A DNA stretch of 64,000 nt, taken from Anaeramoeba flamelloides. Its lineage: Eukaryota > Metamonada > Anaeramoebidae. The position numbers were made by a program, and so were the translations under genes. A model generated the notes under the pieces. That model saw nothing but the letters and a program-made list of their open reading frames with translations. It made no database searches and was not told where the DNA came from. The stretch covers positions 744,501-808,500 of the forward strand of contig JANTQA010000051.1 of assembly GCA_027625915.1 (NCBI GenBank), written 5' to 3'. Below are positions 1 to 12,647 of this stretch, one piece after another (positions within the stretch are counted from its first letter, which is position 1; each line of letters starts with the position of its first letter).

Positions 1-1818
1 ATTCTATTAGATTTAACAACCTTCTGTATTATAATTTTTTTGATGGAATTGACAAGTGTAAAAAGTTTGATTTGATTTGTTTGGATATTTTTTTTTTTAT
101 TTATTTTGGATATCACCTTTCTTTTAGATATGAAATCTGCATTATTTTTTCAAAAATGGGTAAAATCAATACTAAGAATTATAATATTATTTAATTATTT
201 CAAAGTCTGGTTGCGTTTGATATACAAATTCTTTTCTTGTGTATTTCTAGTATCTTTCATTGGGAAATATGTTTTACCGGAATTGAAATTCTATCACATC
301 TTGACTCAGAGTTATATTATTATTTCTTTTTGATTTTTTTTTAAACTCGTCCAGTTATTTATTTATTTTTTTTGGGAAGGTATTTCCCCCTTAATATATT
401 TTCAATATTTTTTTTTTCAATTCCTAAAAAATAAATTACTTTTTTTCCAAAAGTAGAATTTAACAAAGGTGTATTTTGATAAACAAAATGAGTGGTGCTT
501 TTCCTAAAATTAGAAAATATGGTGTTTGTATTTTACTATTTGTATTATTTTTCAAAATTTTTTAAATGAAAAGTAACTCTTTTCTATTTGGAGTGTGAAC
601 CAGTTATATACAAATTTTCAAATCCCTAACTTCAAATAATATCATTATAATCACTCCTTTCATGATTAATGGATTTCAGAGACGAACTTTTGGATAATAA
701 TTAAAAAAATGAAATACTAATCTTGAAATTTTAAATTGGAAAAATTTTTCAATAGAGCATTTTCCTTTTTCATAAAGAAATAACAAAATAAATCACCTTT
801 TTTAAAAACTCTATTTATAAAAGAAAAAATAGGAAAATATTAGTGAAAATAAAGTCCAATTTATTGGAAAACCCTCATAAAAAATATTTTTTATAAGACC
901 TATATAACATTTTTATAACAAAATTTCCTTTTAAATGATGATTTTTTCAATATTTTTTTAAAAAAATATTCTTAAAACGAGATTTTTAAAGGTTACATCT
1001 TTTAGAACACATTTTTTAACAAAAATTTTTGTTATAAAAGGAGTTTTTATAAAAATTTACTCACTTTTTAACCATTTAGAAAACCTTTACAACACATTTA
1101 TGACATGCTAAAAAAAACAATTTTTATTAGGGAAATCCTTCAAATAAAACCGAAAAAATTTCAAATAAAAACCAATAATTTCTAATTTTCCTAAAACTCT
1201 ATTAACCAATTTGTTGTGAAACTTTTCTCAACAAATTCAAAAGATGGAAACTGATTTTTAAAAAATTCCTTTCCAATTGACTTATAAAAGACATAAAAGT
1301 TTCAGATCAAACAATTGAGAAACCAAATCAATATCAATAACAAAACAAAATGTGAATCTTTTTCCTCTTGTCTAAACTGGATAGATTAAATTCCTTCATT
1401 AGAAAATCCTTGAACAAATCAATAAATTTTGGTCTGTTGAGGTAGTTATAATCACCAGTAAGATTATGAAAAGATAATTTATAAAAGAAAAAATATATTT
1501 CTGAACAATTTTTCAAAAAAATATCTGTTTCTCCTTATAATAAACCAAATTCTTCTAGTGTCACACATTTAAAAAGCCAGAGATTTAAAGTGAATTATAA
1601 TCTTTAAATTTACTGATTTTTTTTCAACTTTTTGTTATTTGTCAAAAAAAAAGTTAACAAAAAAATGTAATTCAATAAATTTGTCGAAATAATTCAATTG
1701 TCATTCGATCTGAAAACAAAAAACCACCTCTTGTTTTTGTCATCTTTTTTTCCAAAATTTAAAGTTGTAAAATAGAGATCATTTTTTTAATTTTTTCACA
1801 AAAGGAATTATTGTTTTA
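1..1818. other. Intergenic, no gene recognised
   Basis: A/T-rich sequence with many homopolymer runs. The only open frames are short, hydrophobic and lack a convincing start. A 24-codon ORF beginning ATGAGTGGTGC at 488 has a plausible start context but no recognisable family. I see nothing else supportable here. The last part must contain the promoter and 5' leader of the TPR gene. Confidence 0.5.
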
Positions 1819-4800
1819 ATGGTAAGTATTAAGATCAACTTTTTTTCTCTTTTTTAACCTCTTTAATCTTTCAATTTCTGGACACTTTTTCAAATCAAAT
1901 AGAAAACCGTCAACGATCTCCAGCATCCATCTTTTCTTCTGGGGATAACAAATTTAAATCAGGGAAATTTTGAAATAGCAACACAGGAGCTGGAAAATTC
2001 ATTCGGTTACTTCCAAAGCCAAAATATGTTAATTGAATCTTTTACATGCTTAGAAACATTAGGCTCAATTAAGGAAATGGAGGAAGATTACGAAAGTTCT
2101 TGTAAATATTATGAAAAGCTGATCGAACAAGCCAAAACCTTTCAATTTATAAGAAGTGAAATCATTGGAAGAAGGAAATTAAGTTCGTCCTTAGTTAGGT
2201 GTAATAAATTTGAAAGGTCTTATTACCAACATTTGGAAGTGATGCGGATTTTTGAAAATAACCTCAACGACGAAAATGATGAACAAAACAACCAAAATGA
2301 TCAAAATGAGAATAATAAACTTAATTGTGCGATAGAACTCTTACGGTTTGGCCGCCTTTGCGTGAAGCTTGAAACTCAGACTTCTGTTACCTTATTATTA
2401 AATTCCTTTGAAATTTTTAGTGAATATGTAAAAGAGAAAGAAATGTCAAAAAAATTAATTAAATTACAAAACAAAATCTGTTTACATTTAGCAAAATCTT
2501 TAAGGAAAATGGACTTACCAAATCAAGCAATCGTATATTTGACTCAAATTAAAGACTCTCTTTTAGAACTCAATATAAGAAATGGAAACGGAAAGGAAAA
2601 CGAAGAAAAACAACAACAAAAAGGAAAAGGAAAAGGAAACGGAAACGGAAAAGGAAAAGGAAAAGGAAAACAAAAAGGAAAAGGAAGAGGAAAGGAAAAG
2701 GAGAAGGAAAATGAACAAGATCAAAGAGAATTCTTTAATTTTGAGTATTTATACAAAACTCTAATCTCATGCCTAATTGAATTAGAAAAAACTTATAAAC
2801 AATTAAATTTGCAACAAAAGCAGCTCTCCACCATGTGTGAATTGACAGAGTGCTATACAAGTTTTTTGGATCATTTAAAACAGAATACCAAAGGGAAAGA
2901 TGATGAAATTAGCACGATACAAGAAAATTTGGAAACACTCCTACTCGAACTTAGTTCTTTAGCCATAGACATGTCTGAAAGTACACTAGCTTTAAATGGA
3001 TTAAACGAATTATTGGTACTAATTGAAAATAAGAATAAAAACGAACAAATGATGATTCAAGTATTGATGTCCTTTTCTGCATTATATCTTATGATGGGCG
3101 ACTATCTAAAATCGATTACATTTTGCGAAAAGTCCCTCTCCATTTTAATTAATTTAAAAGAAAATTATATTCTCAAAGAACAAAAATGGCAAAAAGAAAA
3201 AAATGAGAATAGTATTGACGATTTAGAACAGAAAATTCGGAATCAAGATCTCAATAATGATTTGGAATTTTTTGATGGAATAATTTCCAAATTTGGTGAT
3301 AATATTAAAAATATTTTTGAACAGGAACAATTAAACGAAATAAAGGAATTAAACGAGATCAAAATTAGTGAGAATAAAATTAATGATCTTAAAGAAATTA
3401 ATGAATTAACGAAAAAAAATACACAAAATGAAAATAAAAACATTAACATTGGCAATACTAAGAGCAATGGAATTAAAAATACAGATCAACAGAAAAATAT
3501 TCCCCAAGAAAAAGAAAAAGAAAAAGAAAAAGAAAAAGAAAAAGAAAAAGAAAAAGAAAAAGAAAAAGAAAGAGAAAAAGAAAAAGAAAAAGAACTAGAA
3601 ATTAAAATTGAAAACTCTCAAGAAAAAAAACAAGAACTTGAAATAAAAGAAGAAGATGATGATGAAGTTAAAGAGAATGATGAAGAGGGCATTTATACTG
3701 AAGAAGAAATTTTACAAGATTTAGCATTAGTTTTAATTAATTCAGCAATTGTTAACTTTTTGCTTGGAAAGTATCAAAATGCAAAAGAACTTTTTAAACA
3801 AGCAAATCAGATAACTCATATTAATAATGATTTGGAAGCAAGAACCATTTCAACTATTGAACTGGCAAACTTATACCATTTCCTTGGTGACAATAAAAAG
3901 TCAATGTGCTTGCTTGATCAGTTAGAAGAAGAACAGAAGAAAATACAATTGAAATTTAAACAAGATAATAAAGATAAACTTAATAAACAAGACAAAGAGA
4001 AAATACTAAATAATGAAGAAACAAACAAAGAAACACAAATAAAAGAAGAAGAACAAGTAAAAGATGAAGAGGAAGAAGGAAAAAAGGAAGAGGAAGAAGA
4101 AAAAGAAAAAGGAAAAGAAGGTGGAAAAGAAAAAGAAGAAGAAAAAGATGAAGAAAAAGATGAAGAAAAAGATGAAGAAAAACAAAACGAAAAAAGGAAA
4201 GAAAAACAAGATGTAGTAGTACCATTTTTGAAAACAGCCAAAATTAAAATCTCATTATTAAGATCACAAATTTTATTGGGTGAATGCAAAATACATCAGT
4301 CTCTCCAAATAGCAAATTTTCATCTGGAAAAGATCAAAGAAGAAAAAGATCTCGAAATAAAATTATTGGAGACAAAATTCAATATTCTTATTATTGCAGA
4401 AATAAATCTTCTTGAAGGGGATTATTCAAAGGCCTTTGATATATATGAACAAATCCTTTTACGGAAAACCAAGGTGCCAAAGGATCTTTTTATCAAAGTT
4501 GAATTAAAGATGTGTGAACTCTATTTAAGGCTGGGCAATATGGATGCGCTGTTAACACTTTCCAAAAAATGCAATGAAGAATGTATTCAAATGGGCTATT
4601 TAAAATCAACTGCGCTTTCTTATATGTACCATGGGTATGCGTTGTTATTTAAATATGGGATGAAATCAAAAAATGATATTCAGGAAACCTTTGCTAAATC
4701 TTTGGAAATCTCCAAGAAAATCTGTGATATAAATACAACTATTAAAATATCTTGTAAATATATCGAAAGCTTGCTATTGATGGACGAACCAAATTTAGCT

Positions 4801-5271
4801 GAAGAGCTAGCCAAGGAGACATTAAAGATGGCGAATGAATTTGATTTAATCAAATGGAAGCAATATGCCAACATACTTCTTTATTCCTCTCAGCTTAATA
4901 AAATAAAGAATGAGGATATTCAACATTATATTTCATTATTAAATAATTCAATAAACACTTTTAAAAAAATTAACAGCGAGCCAAGCCTTTCAATTATTTA
5001 TCTTGTTTATGGTAATTTGTTTTGTAAAACGAAAAATTATGAGCAAGCCTTAAAAAATTTTCAATTGGCTCTAGATTTGTCCCAAAATTTAAATCATCAA
5101 ATCTGTGAATGTAAAGCTTTAATTGGAAATTCAAAAGCTTTAAAACACTTGAAAATTGTCAATAAATCAAAAGAAAATTTAAATAATGCTCTAAAAATTG
5201 CAAAAACAATTGATTCTTTATTTTTAATAAATACGATCAATCACAAACTAACAAAATTACAAAATTTATAA
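1819..5271 (+). CDS. Large tetratricopeptide-repeat protein with charged low-complexity inserts
   Basis: Predicted 1123-aa protein from two exons: 1819-1821 (the ATG alone) and 1903-5271. The intron 1822-1902 begins GTAAGT and ends AAATAG. Splicing is phase 0 and joins the start codon to 41 codons that are open upstream of the first internal ATG at 2026 and read as ordinary TPR sequence (LGITNLNQGNFEIATQELEN). Helical repeats with the TPR look occur throughout, for example AKELFKQANQI, AFDIYEQILL and EQALKNFQLALDL near the C-terminus. Between them lie low-complexity inserts: a Gly-Lys run (about 2595-2705), a Lys-Glu dipeptide run (about 3506-3596) and a Glu/Lys-rich block (about 4018-4210). 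TPR arrays are protein-protein scaffolds; the partner cannot be told from sequence. The architecture loosely recalls rapsyn/LGN-type cytosolic TPR proteins, but I do not assign an orthologue. The stop is TAA. Confidence 0.88.
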
Positions 5272-6086
5272 TAATTATCATAAATATTGATTTTTTTTTT
5301 TTTTTATTTAAAAAAAAATAATTATTGTGTATTTTTTAAATATATATACATTACAATGTATTTTGCATTTTTTTTTTTTTTAAATTGTGTATTTACGAAA
5401 TTAAATTTTAATTTTTTTCTCAAAATTTAATCAGTATGTTTAGTTTTGATAATATAAACTGTTTTTCAGTCAACGGAGCCCAGTTTTATTGAATAAATAG
5501 TACATATTCTATGAGTTTAATTCATTATTCTTCTCAAACAAAAATTTCAATTTTTAGATCAAAATCAATTTTTCTCATTTTGTAATTTTTTTTTTTTTTT
5601 TTTTCTCATTTTTTTTAATCTTCCTTTCTTTTTTTTTTTTTTTTAAAAAATTAAATTCAAAAAAAAAAAATGTTTGAAACTCCAAATTAACAGTAAGAAA
5701 AAGTGAGGTGTTGTCGGTTCTTTTAAAATTCATACATTAACAAGTAAAAAATTCTATTGTCAACAATTTTAATTTCCTAAAGAAATTGAGAAGTTTTGCA
5801 TGAGACGTTCCAATGAAAGGAGCCCAAAAAATTTTTTAACAATTTTTATTTTTGAAATTTATGAGTTTGTTCAGGCTTTTCTGTATGATAACCGACTCTA
5901 ATCTAAATTTTTTATTCTGCGTATTTTTTAACAATCTAAGTTTGTTGGTTCTTAAAAATAAAGTGAATTTATCAAATTAAGATAGAAATCTTTGAGTGAA
6001 ATTGAGTTGAGTTTGAATAAATTATTATAAACTAATAATTATAAATAGTTAATTCATCACAAAAATAGAATAAAAATCAATAGAAA
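5272..6086. other. Intergenic, homopolymer-rich
   Basis: This is the 3' flank of the TPR gene. It contains several T runs of 10-20 bases and A runs, and no gene. The stretch ends at the first copy of repeat family C. Confidence 0.5.
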
Positions 6087-6617
6087 CTCCAATTCAAAAT
6101 TTTTTACAAACCAAAATTCAATTTTTGAAAACAAATAAATTATTTAACCAATTCAAAAAGAAAGACAAAATTAAATCCATTCACTAATTGGAATGTTAAA
6201 ACCTATTTATAAATTAAAATACTAATTGAAAAAAAATAAATAATTATCTATAATGGTAAATTATTGATGTGTTAAAAAATTTGGAGATTTGCTAAAAAAA
6301 AATGCATTGTTAAATATGTTGAAATTCTATGAGAATTTTTGATGGATCAAAAGGTTAGATACTATCAACTGATTTTATTTGAGTTCATTGATTTATAAGA
6401 ACTAAACTTTAACCTAATACCTGTTAGAAAAAATTCAAGATTGAACAAAACATGTTGATTAATTTAAAAAAATGGAATGAAAATAAAAAACGACAAAATA
6501 TAAAAAATAGAATTTGATATTTTTGAAAAATCAAAATTATTTACAAGTTGAATGAAATTGTATTATTGTGATTCTTTTAACTCTTGCAACTCTGTGAAAA
6601 ATTTTGAATTTGAGTTT
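6087..6617 (+). mobile_element. Inverted-repeat element, family C, copy 1
   Basis: The segment matches 15430-15973 over its whole length, with similar core blocks (ATGTTGAAATTCTATNAGNA, GATCAAANGNTTAGATACTA and so on). The ends are inverted relatives of each other: AACTCCAATTCAAAATTTTT at the left, and the complement of AAATTTTGAATTTGAGTTTA at the right. It encodes nothing and so looks like a non-autonomous (MITE-like) DNA transposon. Its core also resembles the copies at 21301 and 38043. Confidence 0.6.
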
Positions 6618-7153
6618 AGATCATGTATTTTTGTTTTTTTTTCCCCAAGTCAACATCATTATTTTAATAGTTAAGCTTACTCCCTTCTACAAACAAACAA
6701 AAATATCATTTTTTTTTTAAATGATTTAGTGTTGAACTTTTTAGATTCTTTTGGTTCAATATTTGTAATATAGAAAACCCAATTCCAAAAGGAAAGACCA
6801 TTTTTTCTCAATTTTCACAATTTTTTTTTAAGGTGGTAAATACAAAAACTAACCAATTTTTACAAAATTTCATCCCCATTAGATATTTTATGCAAAACTC
6901 TTAGAAACCTTTCCCACATAAACTCAGATGCAATTCATCTTGATACAAACAATTAGATTTTGAGAGAAACAAGACAAATAAAAAAAAAATTTATCACAAA
7001 AGCTTCAAAAAAAATCTGTAGTTGGTTTGGAATTGATCTGTTGTACCAAAATCAAATCGAGTAAATAATCTTTTCGGGGTCATGAAGGGGGAATCCAATT
7101 CAATTAAAAACCAAAAAAAAAACAAATACAAACCCACAACCCCTTTAGAATAA

Positions 7154-7312
7154 TTAATATGATTTGTGAAGATAATGTAACAATTGAACAGTACCCAATT
7201 GCCAAAAATCATAGACAATGCGATATTCAAAAGTTAGAGTTGTTTGTTGAGATTGTTTGAATTGATAGTCATTTTTTCGTGCAAGAAAAGCGTGATTATT
7301 TTTCTTTTCCAT
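7154..7312 (-). CDS. Possible small ORF, function unknown
   Basis: A 52-codon frame starts MEKKNNHAFLARKNDY and has a more balanced base composition than its surroundings. A second frame on the same strand (6994-7230) overlaps it, so at most one is coding. No family is recognised, and no splice pair extends it convincingly. It may be a remnant. The surrounding bases 6618-8194 hold no other gene that I can support. Confidence 0.2.
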   Translation of the reverse strand: MEKKNNHAFLARKNDYQFKQSQQTTLTFEYRIVYDFWQLGTVQLLHYLHKSY

Positions 7313-8194
7313 TTTGACATTTCTTAGGCATGATATTAGAGTTTGCGTATCTCAAAGTTTCTTGTTTACATTTCATTTAAAAAATACAAATACAAAATGA
7401 TTTTTTGATCCTAATTGGAGAATATTTCGATGAATCTGACTTTTCTATTTAAATGGGATTGGATCAAAAGGTCTTGAGGCAAATTTGCAAATTTCAAACG
7501 AAGTTCTTAATAATTAATATTTAGAACTACCCAAAAGTAATTATTTTTTAAATTTTTTAATTTCAAAGATTAACTCCATAAGCATCAACATATAAACCTA
7601 AAGATTGGTTTAATTTTGTTTCCATTTTATGAAACTAGTTGAATTTTCAATCAATATATTTCCATTATTTCGGAAGTAATTTGTCTAAAGAATTTATTTG
7701 TTAATTATTTATTTTTTTAAATCAATTGAATTTTTTAGCTCCTTAATCTACTATTTTAGAGACAAATTTAAGAAAGAAATTATTCTAATTTGAAAGTCTG
7801 ATTATTGATGACTCAACCTTTAAATTTTTGTCTCAAAAATGTAACTTTTTTTCAAAAATTCTTGGAATTTTTTACTAATACAAAGATCATTTTTAATTGA
7901 TGAAATCAACAAATAGTTACTACTTTACTAATCGATTTTTTTGAGACACTTTGAAAATGGTTGCATTAATCTGGCTTAAACCCAATAGCAACATACTTTA
8001 ATTTTAAACTTTTATGTGGAAGACACTAATTCCAAAAATCGAAAGATTCTAATTTGCAATATTTTTTTTGGTTTTAAATTGGTTAAAATAGGTTCCAGGA
8101 TTATTGAAATCTTTCTGTTTAAAGAAGAAAATACTTTATAAAAAGTAAAAATTGGTTATTTTTATTGAAATTTAATTTGCAACAGAAAAGCAAT

Positions 8195-9442
8195 TTAATT
8201 TAAATCTTCATCATAACTTGAGTCTTCATCATAGCCATCCGATTGCTCCAGATATTCGCTTGTTAACCCAGTTTTTGATGATTTTTTATTTCTTTCTTTC
8301 CTTAATTTCTTTTCATAGTTTTTTGAATGCTTGTAAATCTATTAAAGTGTAAAGTGTAAAGGGTGAATGGTGAATGGTGAAGGATAAAGAATAGTGATTG
8401 GTGATTGGTAAATGGTGAAGGAAAAAGGATAAAGGATAAAGGGTAAAGGGTAAAGGTAAAAACAAAAATAAAGGCAAAGGTTATTTGGTTGTTTTGTAAA
8501 ACAAAAAGGTTAAAAATCAAGAATTTTTGATTTGTTTTTAAAAAAACCATTAAAAAAATTGTTTGCAAAATTATCTTCTAAACAGTCTACAAACTTCAAT
8601 CGAAATAATTTTTATTCCATTGTTTCAAAACTTTTAAAGTTACACTTTGTAAAAATTGCTTTACAAACAAAAAAAACAAAAAATAAAAAAAATACCTCTT
8701 TTTCTTTCTCTTTTTCAGGATCCTTGTCATTTACATAAATCTTAATTTTCGAAGCGCCTTTACTTGTTCTTTTCTTTAAATTTTTCGAGAAATTTTTGTG
8801 TACAGTTGAATTGATACCAACTGGTTGGAAGTACATTCGTTTGTCAAGGTTTGATTGGTAATGTAGCACTTCTTCATTACGGATAAAGCATTGGTTGTTG
8901 CTGTTTTTGACATCCAACTCCATAATGTCAATGGATTCAGAGCCAATTAAGAGTTGCCTTGAGCCGTCAGACCATGTGACGATCCTGGCATTGCTTTCGA
9001 TTTTACCTCCATTTTTTGATTTCCTCCACCGGATAACATAGCCACTAAGATCCTTTTTATTTTGAGAGTACTCTTCGGTGTAATTGTCAGATGTAAATTC
9101 TTTGGGCTGGAACGTCACTAAAGAGGATTCTCGTGCAAAAAAAATTTTGTTTGGCTCAGTTACACCCAAGTTTGGGACGGACGAAGACAGGAAATAACTG
9201 TTCTCAGTAATGGTAAATTCATCATCAACGTTTTCTTCAAGATCGGATGAGCCATCAGACAAATCACTTTCATCGGATTCAATTTGGTTATTCGTTTCCC
9301 CTTCGTTTGGCTGATTAGAATTTTGGTTTCCTTGTTGTTCTTGCTCATCATTATCAATAGCTAAATCAAAATCTGAACTGGACGAATCTTCTTCGCTGTC
9401 AGTTCCAAAAAGTGCAAGTGAAGTATCTTGGTTGTCAGACAT
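8195..9442 (-). CDS. LEO1: LEO1, Paf1 transcription-elongation complex subunit
   Basis: LEO1 is a nuclear subunit of the Paf1 complex, which travels with RNA polymerase II and promotes histone modification. There are two exons, 9442-8696 and 8338-8195, giving 296 aa. The intron 8695-8339 begins GTATTT, ends AATAG and is phase 0. Exon 1 carries an acidic Ser/Asp/Glu N-terminus (about 1-90) and then the LEO1 core, including RWRKSKNGGKIESNARIV and TWSDGSRQLLIGSESIDIME, which match the family's 'NARIV.WSDGS..L..G.E..D' signature. Exon 2 supplies the family's basic-to-acidic tail (KLRKERNKKSSKTGLTSEYL, then Asp/Glu/Ser), equivalent to the 'RGLS..YLE' end of animal LEO1. Without splicing, the frame would end in a meaningless Phe-rich tail. 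The protein is short compared with animal LEO1 (about 660 aa) because the acidic N-terminus is reduced. Confidence 0.95.
8341..8460 (+). repeat. Degenerate purine-rich tandem repeat inside the LEO1 intron
   Basis: About 120 bases on the plus strand are built from variants of GGTGAATGGTGAAGGATAAAG and GGGTAAAG. Purines dominate the plus strand, so the transcribed LEO1 strand is C/T-rich here. The repeat accounts for much of this intron's length (357 bp against 64-251 bp for most introns in the window). Confidence 0.7.
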
Positions 9443-10229
9443 TGGGAATGATTTATCAATATCAATAAGATAAAGTAATGAATAATGATAAAAAAAGCAA
9501 AAAATGTTTACTTTGAATTTTCAATTTCTCTTAATGGAGTACCAATCTTAGAATTCTGCGGAAATTGAAAATATACAACAGTTTACTAACAATTATATGG
9601 GTGCTCTTCAGTTCTAAACTTTCTAAAAAAACAAAAATAATTAAACACTTTTTTTTTACTAATTTCTCCAATTAAAATATGAGAGTTAACAAAAAAAAAC
9701 CACAAACAGAATTATATTTTTGTAAAAAAAAAGTCCACCAAGACATTTAAACAGAAACCTTAGTAAAGTCTGAAAATAAAAAACAAAAATCAATGACAAT
9801 GATCAAAAATACGTTCCTAACTACATAATCTGTCTTTCGAAATATGATCCATGTTTTTTTTTTTCTTGTTCCAATTCTGTATCCAATTAACTACTCAATA
9901 GTATACCTAAGTTCAAATTAATTTTGAAAGTAAACACCTTGATATTTTCAATAAAATTTAAATTAAATAATGCAATTTGTCAAAATTTTTTGGGATTTTA
10001 TGTTTTTCTCAATTTTTTTGACGATAATGGTTTTTTTTTTTAAATAGTTTACATATTTTTAGAGATAAATTTTCAATTTGATATTTCATTTTAAAATTCC
10101 CTTTTAAATTAATAGAACTTTTTAAAATCAATACCATCTTTAATTTGTGTTTATTGATGGTTTCTTTGATAGGCTGAGGTATAGGTCTTCTATAACAAAA
10201 AAACACGCTTTTTATTTTGAAACACAGAT
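9443..10229. other. Intergenic upstream of LEO1
   Basis: This holds the LEO1 promoter side. It is A/T-rich with short homopolymers, and I find no ORF with a credible start. Confidence 0.5.
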
Positions 10230-10612
10230 TAAACTTTTCTACATGCTTTATTTTGAAAACAGTAATAATCGAAACAAATTAACTTTAATGAATAATCCAT
10301 TATATTATTTTCATGCAAACCTTGAAAAAAAGTTCAAGTATCTCTTTGATTTTTCGTATCCAATGTTCGGGTGGTTTTGGTTTACTTATCAATAGTTTAA
10401 TTTTTCTACAATTTTTTAAGGAGTTTGAATCAAAGATAAACCATATACTAAAAATTTGCATTAGGAAAAACTGTTATTGTGTTGAATCCTCCATTTTGTC
10501 TTGATTTATTTTTTTATTTTTTCTTTTTTTAGGTGGTCTTATTTTTTATTTCCGGTTTCCCAATTAAAAATGTTATTGAACAAATTTTCTCTGTTTCACT
10601 TTTTTTCCCATG
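10230..10612 (+). mobile_element. Partial copy of inverted-repeat family K
   Basis: The segment is similar to 22390-22755, including AAAACTGTTATTGTGTTGAA, CCTCCATTTTGTCTT and the right-hand terminus TTTCACTTTTTTTCCCA. The left terminal repeat seen in the 22-kb copy is missing, so this copy is truncated. Confidence 0.6.
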
Positions 10613-11804
10613 AGTGCTATATAATCTCCCAAATATGAAATTAATTAGTTTTTTTTCTGATGATTATTTTTTTGTGATCTAATACTAAATAAATTCTATT
10701 TATAAATTCAGATTTTATATTTAAAAATTTAATGAAATATTTTTTTTTCAAAAAGTATGATCTAAAATTAAACTATTCTTTCTATTATTAAAAAGAAATA
10801 AAGTTGTTAATTATTTTTTCTTTACTAAAATTTAATGATGGAATATTCGAAAGAATTATCTAGAAAATTGTTCATACTCCTTTGTAAGATAAAATCAACA
10901 AGTAAAATATTTAATACAAATAATTAAACAAATAATAAAAAACAATTTTAGAATTAAAAAAAAAAACTAAAAGAATTTAATTTTTACAAAAAGTAATTTA
11001 AAAAGATTGAAATTATTATTAACAAATAAAAGTAATTATTTTTTAAAAGATATGTTCAAATTAAATACAAATATAATAAATAATAATAAATCTGAAATTC
11101 TCTTTTTTAAAATCAAAATATTTCATTATTTCGAACTGTTTGATTATTACAATTACTATTAAAAATTTTTTGAAGAATTTTTACTTGACATAAAATCTGA
11201 ATCTTTAAAAAACCAATCATTAAAAAATTAATATTTAAATTTTCTTTAAAGTTTCTCTTTCTTTGAATTCATTATTTGTTGAATTTGTCTAAATATTATT
11301 CTTTTTTTTATGAATTATTTTTTTAAATAAGTATTCAAGTAATTTTTCCTTTTCATTTCAGAATATTAATATATTGAAAAAAATACATAAATACTTTGAA
11401 TTATGAGGCTCTAGAAAAATGAAAATAAATAAAAAATGTTAAATAAAATGTTAAATAAATCTCAAATATTCTCAAATTTTGAAAATTTCAAAATTTGTAT
11501 ATTTAGGAAAAAATTGTTGTTTTTGACCAATTCATATTTTTTATTCTATTGAACCAAAAATTTTTTTGATATAAAAACAAAATATCAACACACTTGTCAA
11601 CCTTTTGTAAGTTTAGACCCGATTCCATCTACAAATTAAAAAAGTATTATTTTTCTCGTAAATAATCGCAATTTTGGTATATTCCCAAAAATCTTCCCCT
11701 ATTTTTATGATTTAGCTTATAGAATTAACCTTTTCAAATTTATATCAATTCAAATATTTTGAATTGATTAAAAATGATTCTTATTTTTTATTTTTATTGA
11801 ATTG
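10613..11804. other. Intergenic, no gene recognised
   Basis: Very A/T-rich sequence without a supportable gene or clear repeat boundary. Confidence 0.5.
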
Positions 11805-12200
11805 AACGTGAAAATTACACGCTAAGTGCCCTTTTACTTAAATTACCTTTCTGAAATTTAAGAGTAAAATTATAGATTTCACGATTATTAATTATCGAAA
11901 ATGATTTTGAGTTATCATAATTTAAAATTATTTCATTGAAATTTAATTCTTTTAACTCATTCAGAAAAATAAATATATATTTTTCATAGAAAGGGCAGAT
12001 ACATAAAAATGATCAATATTTTCTATTATTTCCTTATGTATATATTTTAAACATAAAGGACAAAACATATTTGAATTTTTATTGATTACAAAATAATATC
12101 TATTTAATAAGTTGATAAATGTTCTGAATTTTAGAATTGTTGATCTTCATGGATAACTTAAATATCTTTGATTAATAAATATTGTTTTTTGGTTAAAATG
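11805..12200 (-). mobile_element. Decayed 3' fragment of the LINE (family L)
   Basis: The sequence is clearly homologous to the LINE 3' end at 17285-17690. The shared blocks include GATCAATATTTTCTAT, AACATAAAGGACAAAA and TGTTCTGAATTTTAGAATTG, and the terminal block that reads TAAGTGCCCTTTTACTTAAA here. The reading frame is gone. The fragment is 5'-truncated and old; weak similarity may run to about 12540. It lies in the same orientation as the full fragment at 17.3 kb. Confidence 0.75.
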
Positions 12201-12647
12201 ATTCTTATTTCAAATACAATTAATAGCAAACTTAAATTTTACAATTATCAATCATTTTTCTCAATTAATTTTGGAAGTTCTGAAATTTTTTATATTTTTT
12301 CATTTATCAAAATAGTAAAAATGGTAAAATTAAATATTAAGCCAATATATATTTTAAAATAGTTAATAGTTAATCAATAAATAATAAATTTTGATAATTA
12401 TTTTCTAATATTTTTAATTGATCAGAAAACTTTTTATTTAAATATTTTTTGAAATTTCTAGGTTTTTTATTGAATATTAATAATTAATTTTCTCAAGATA
12501 TGGTAAAAGAGGATCGATTTTAAATTATTCCACTTATTTTTGATTTTTAATTGAGTAAAAGAAAATATATTTTTCTTTTCGTATTTTATTATTTGACCTA
12601 TGTAGCTTCTTTCGTATTGTTTTGGTATTTAAAACCTGTTTATTATT

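Noticed and set aside
106-333. 75-codon hydrophobic ORF near the window start
   Set aside because: It starts at a non-ATG codon and has the composition expected from random A/T-rich DNA.
3918-4289. Ser/Phe-rich minus-strand ORFs within the TPR gene
   Set aside because: They are shadows of the Glu/Lys-rich plus-strand run.
6994-7230. Transmembrane-like minus-strand ORF
   Set aside because: It has no ATG at a sensible place, overlaps another equally plausible frame, and resembles no family I can name.
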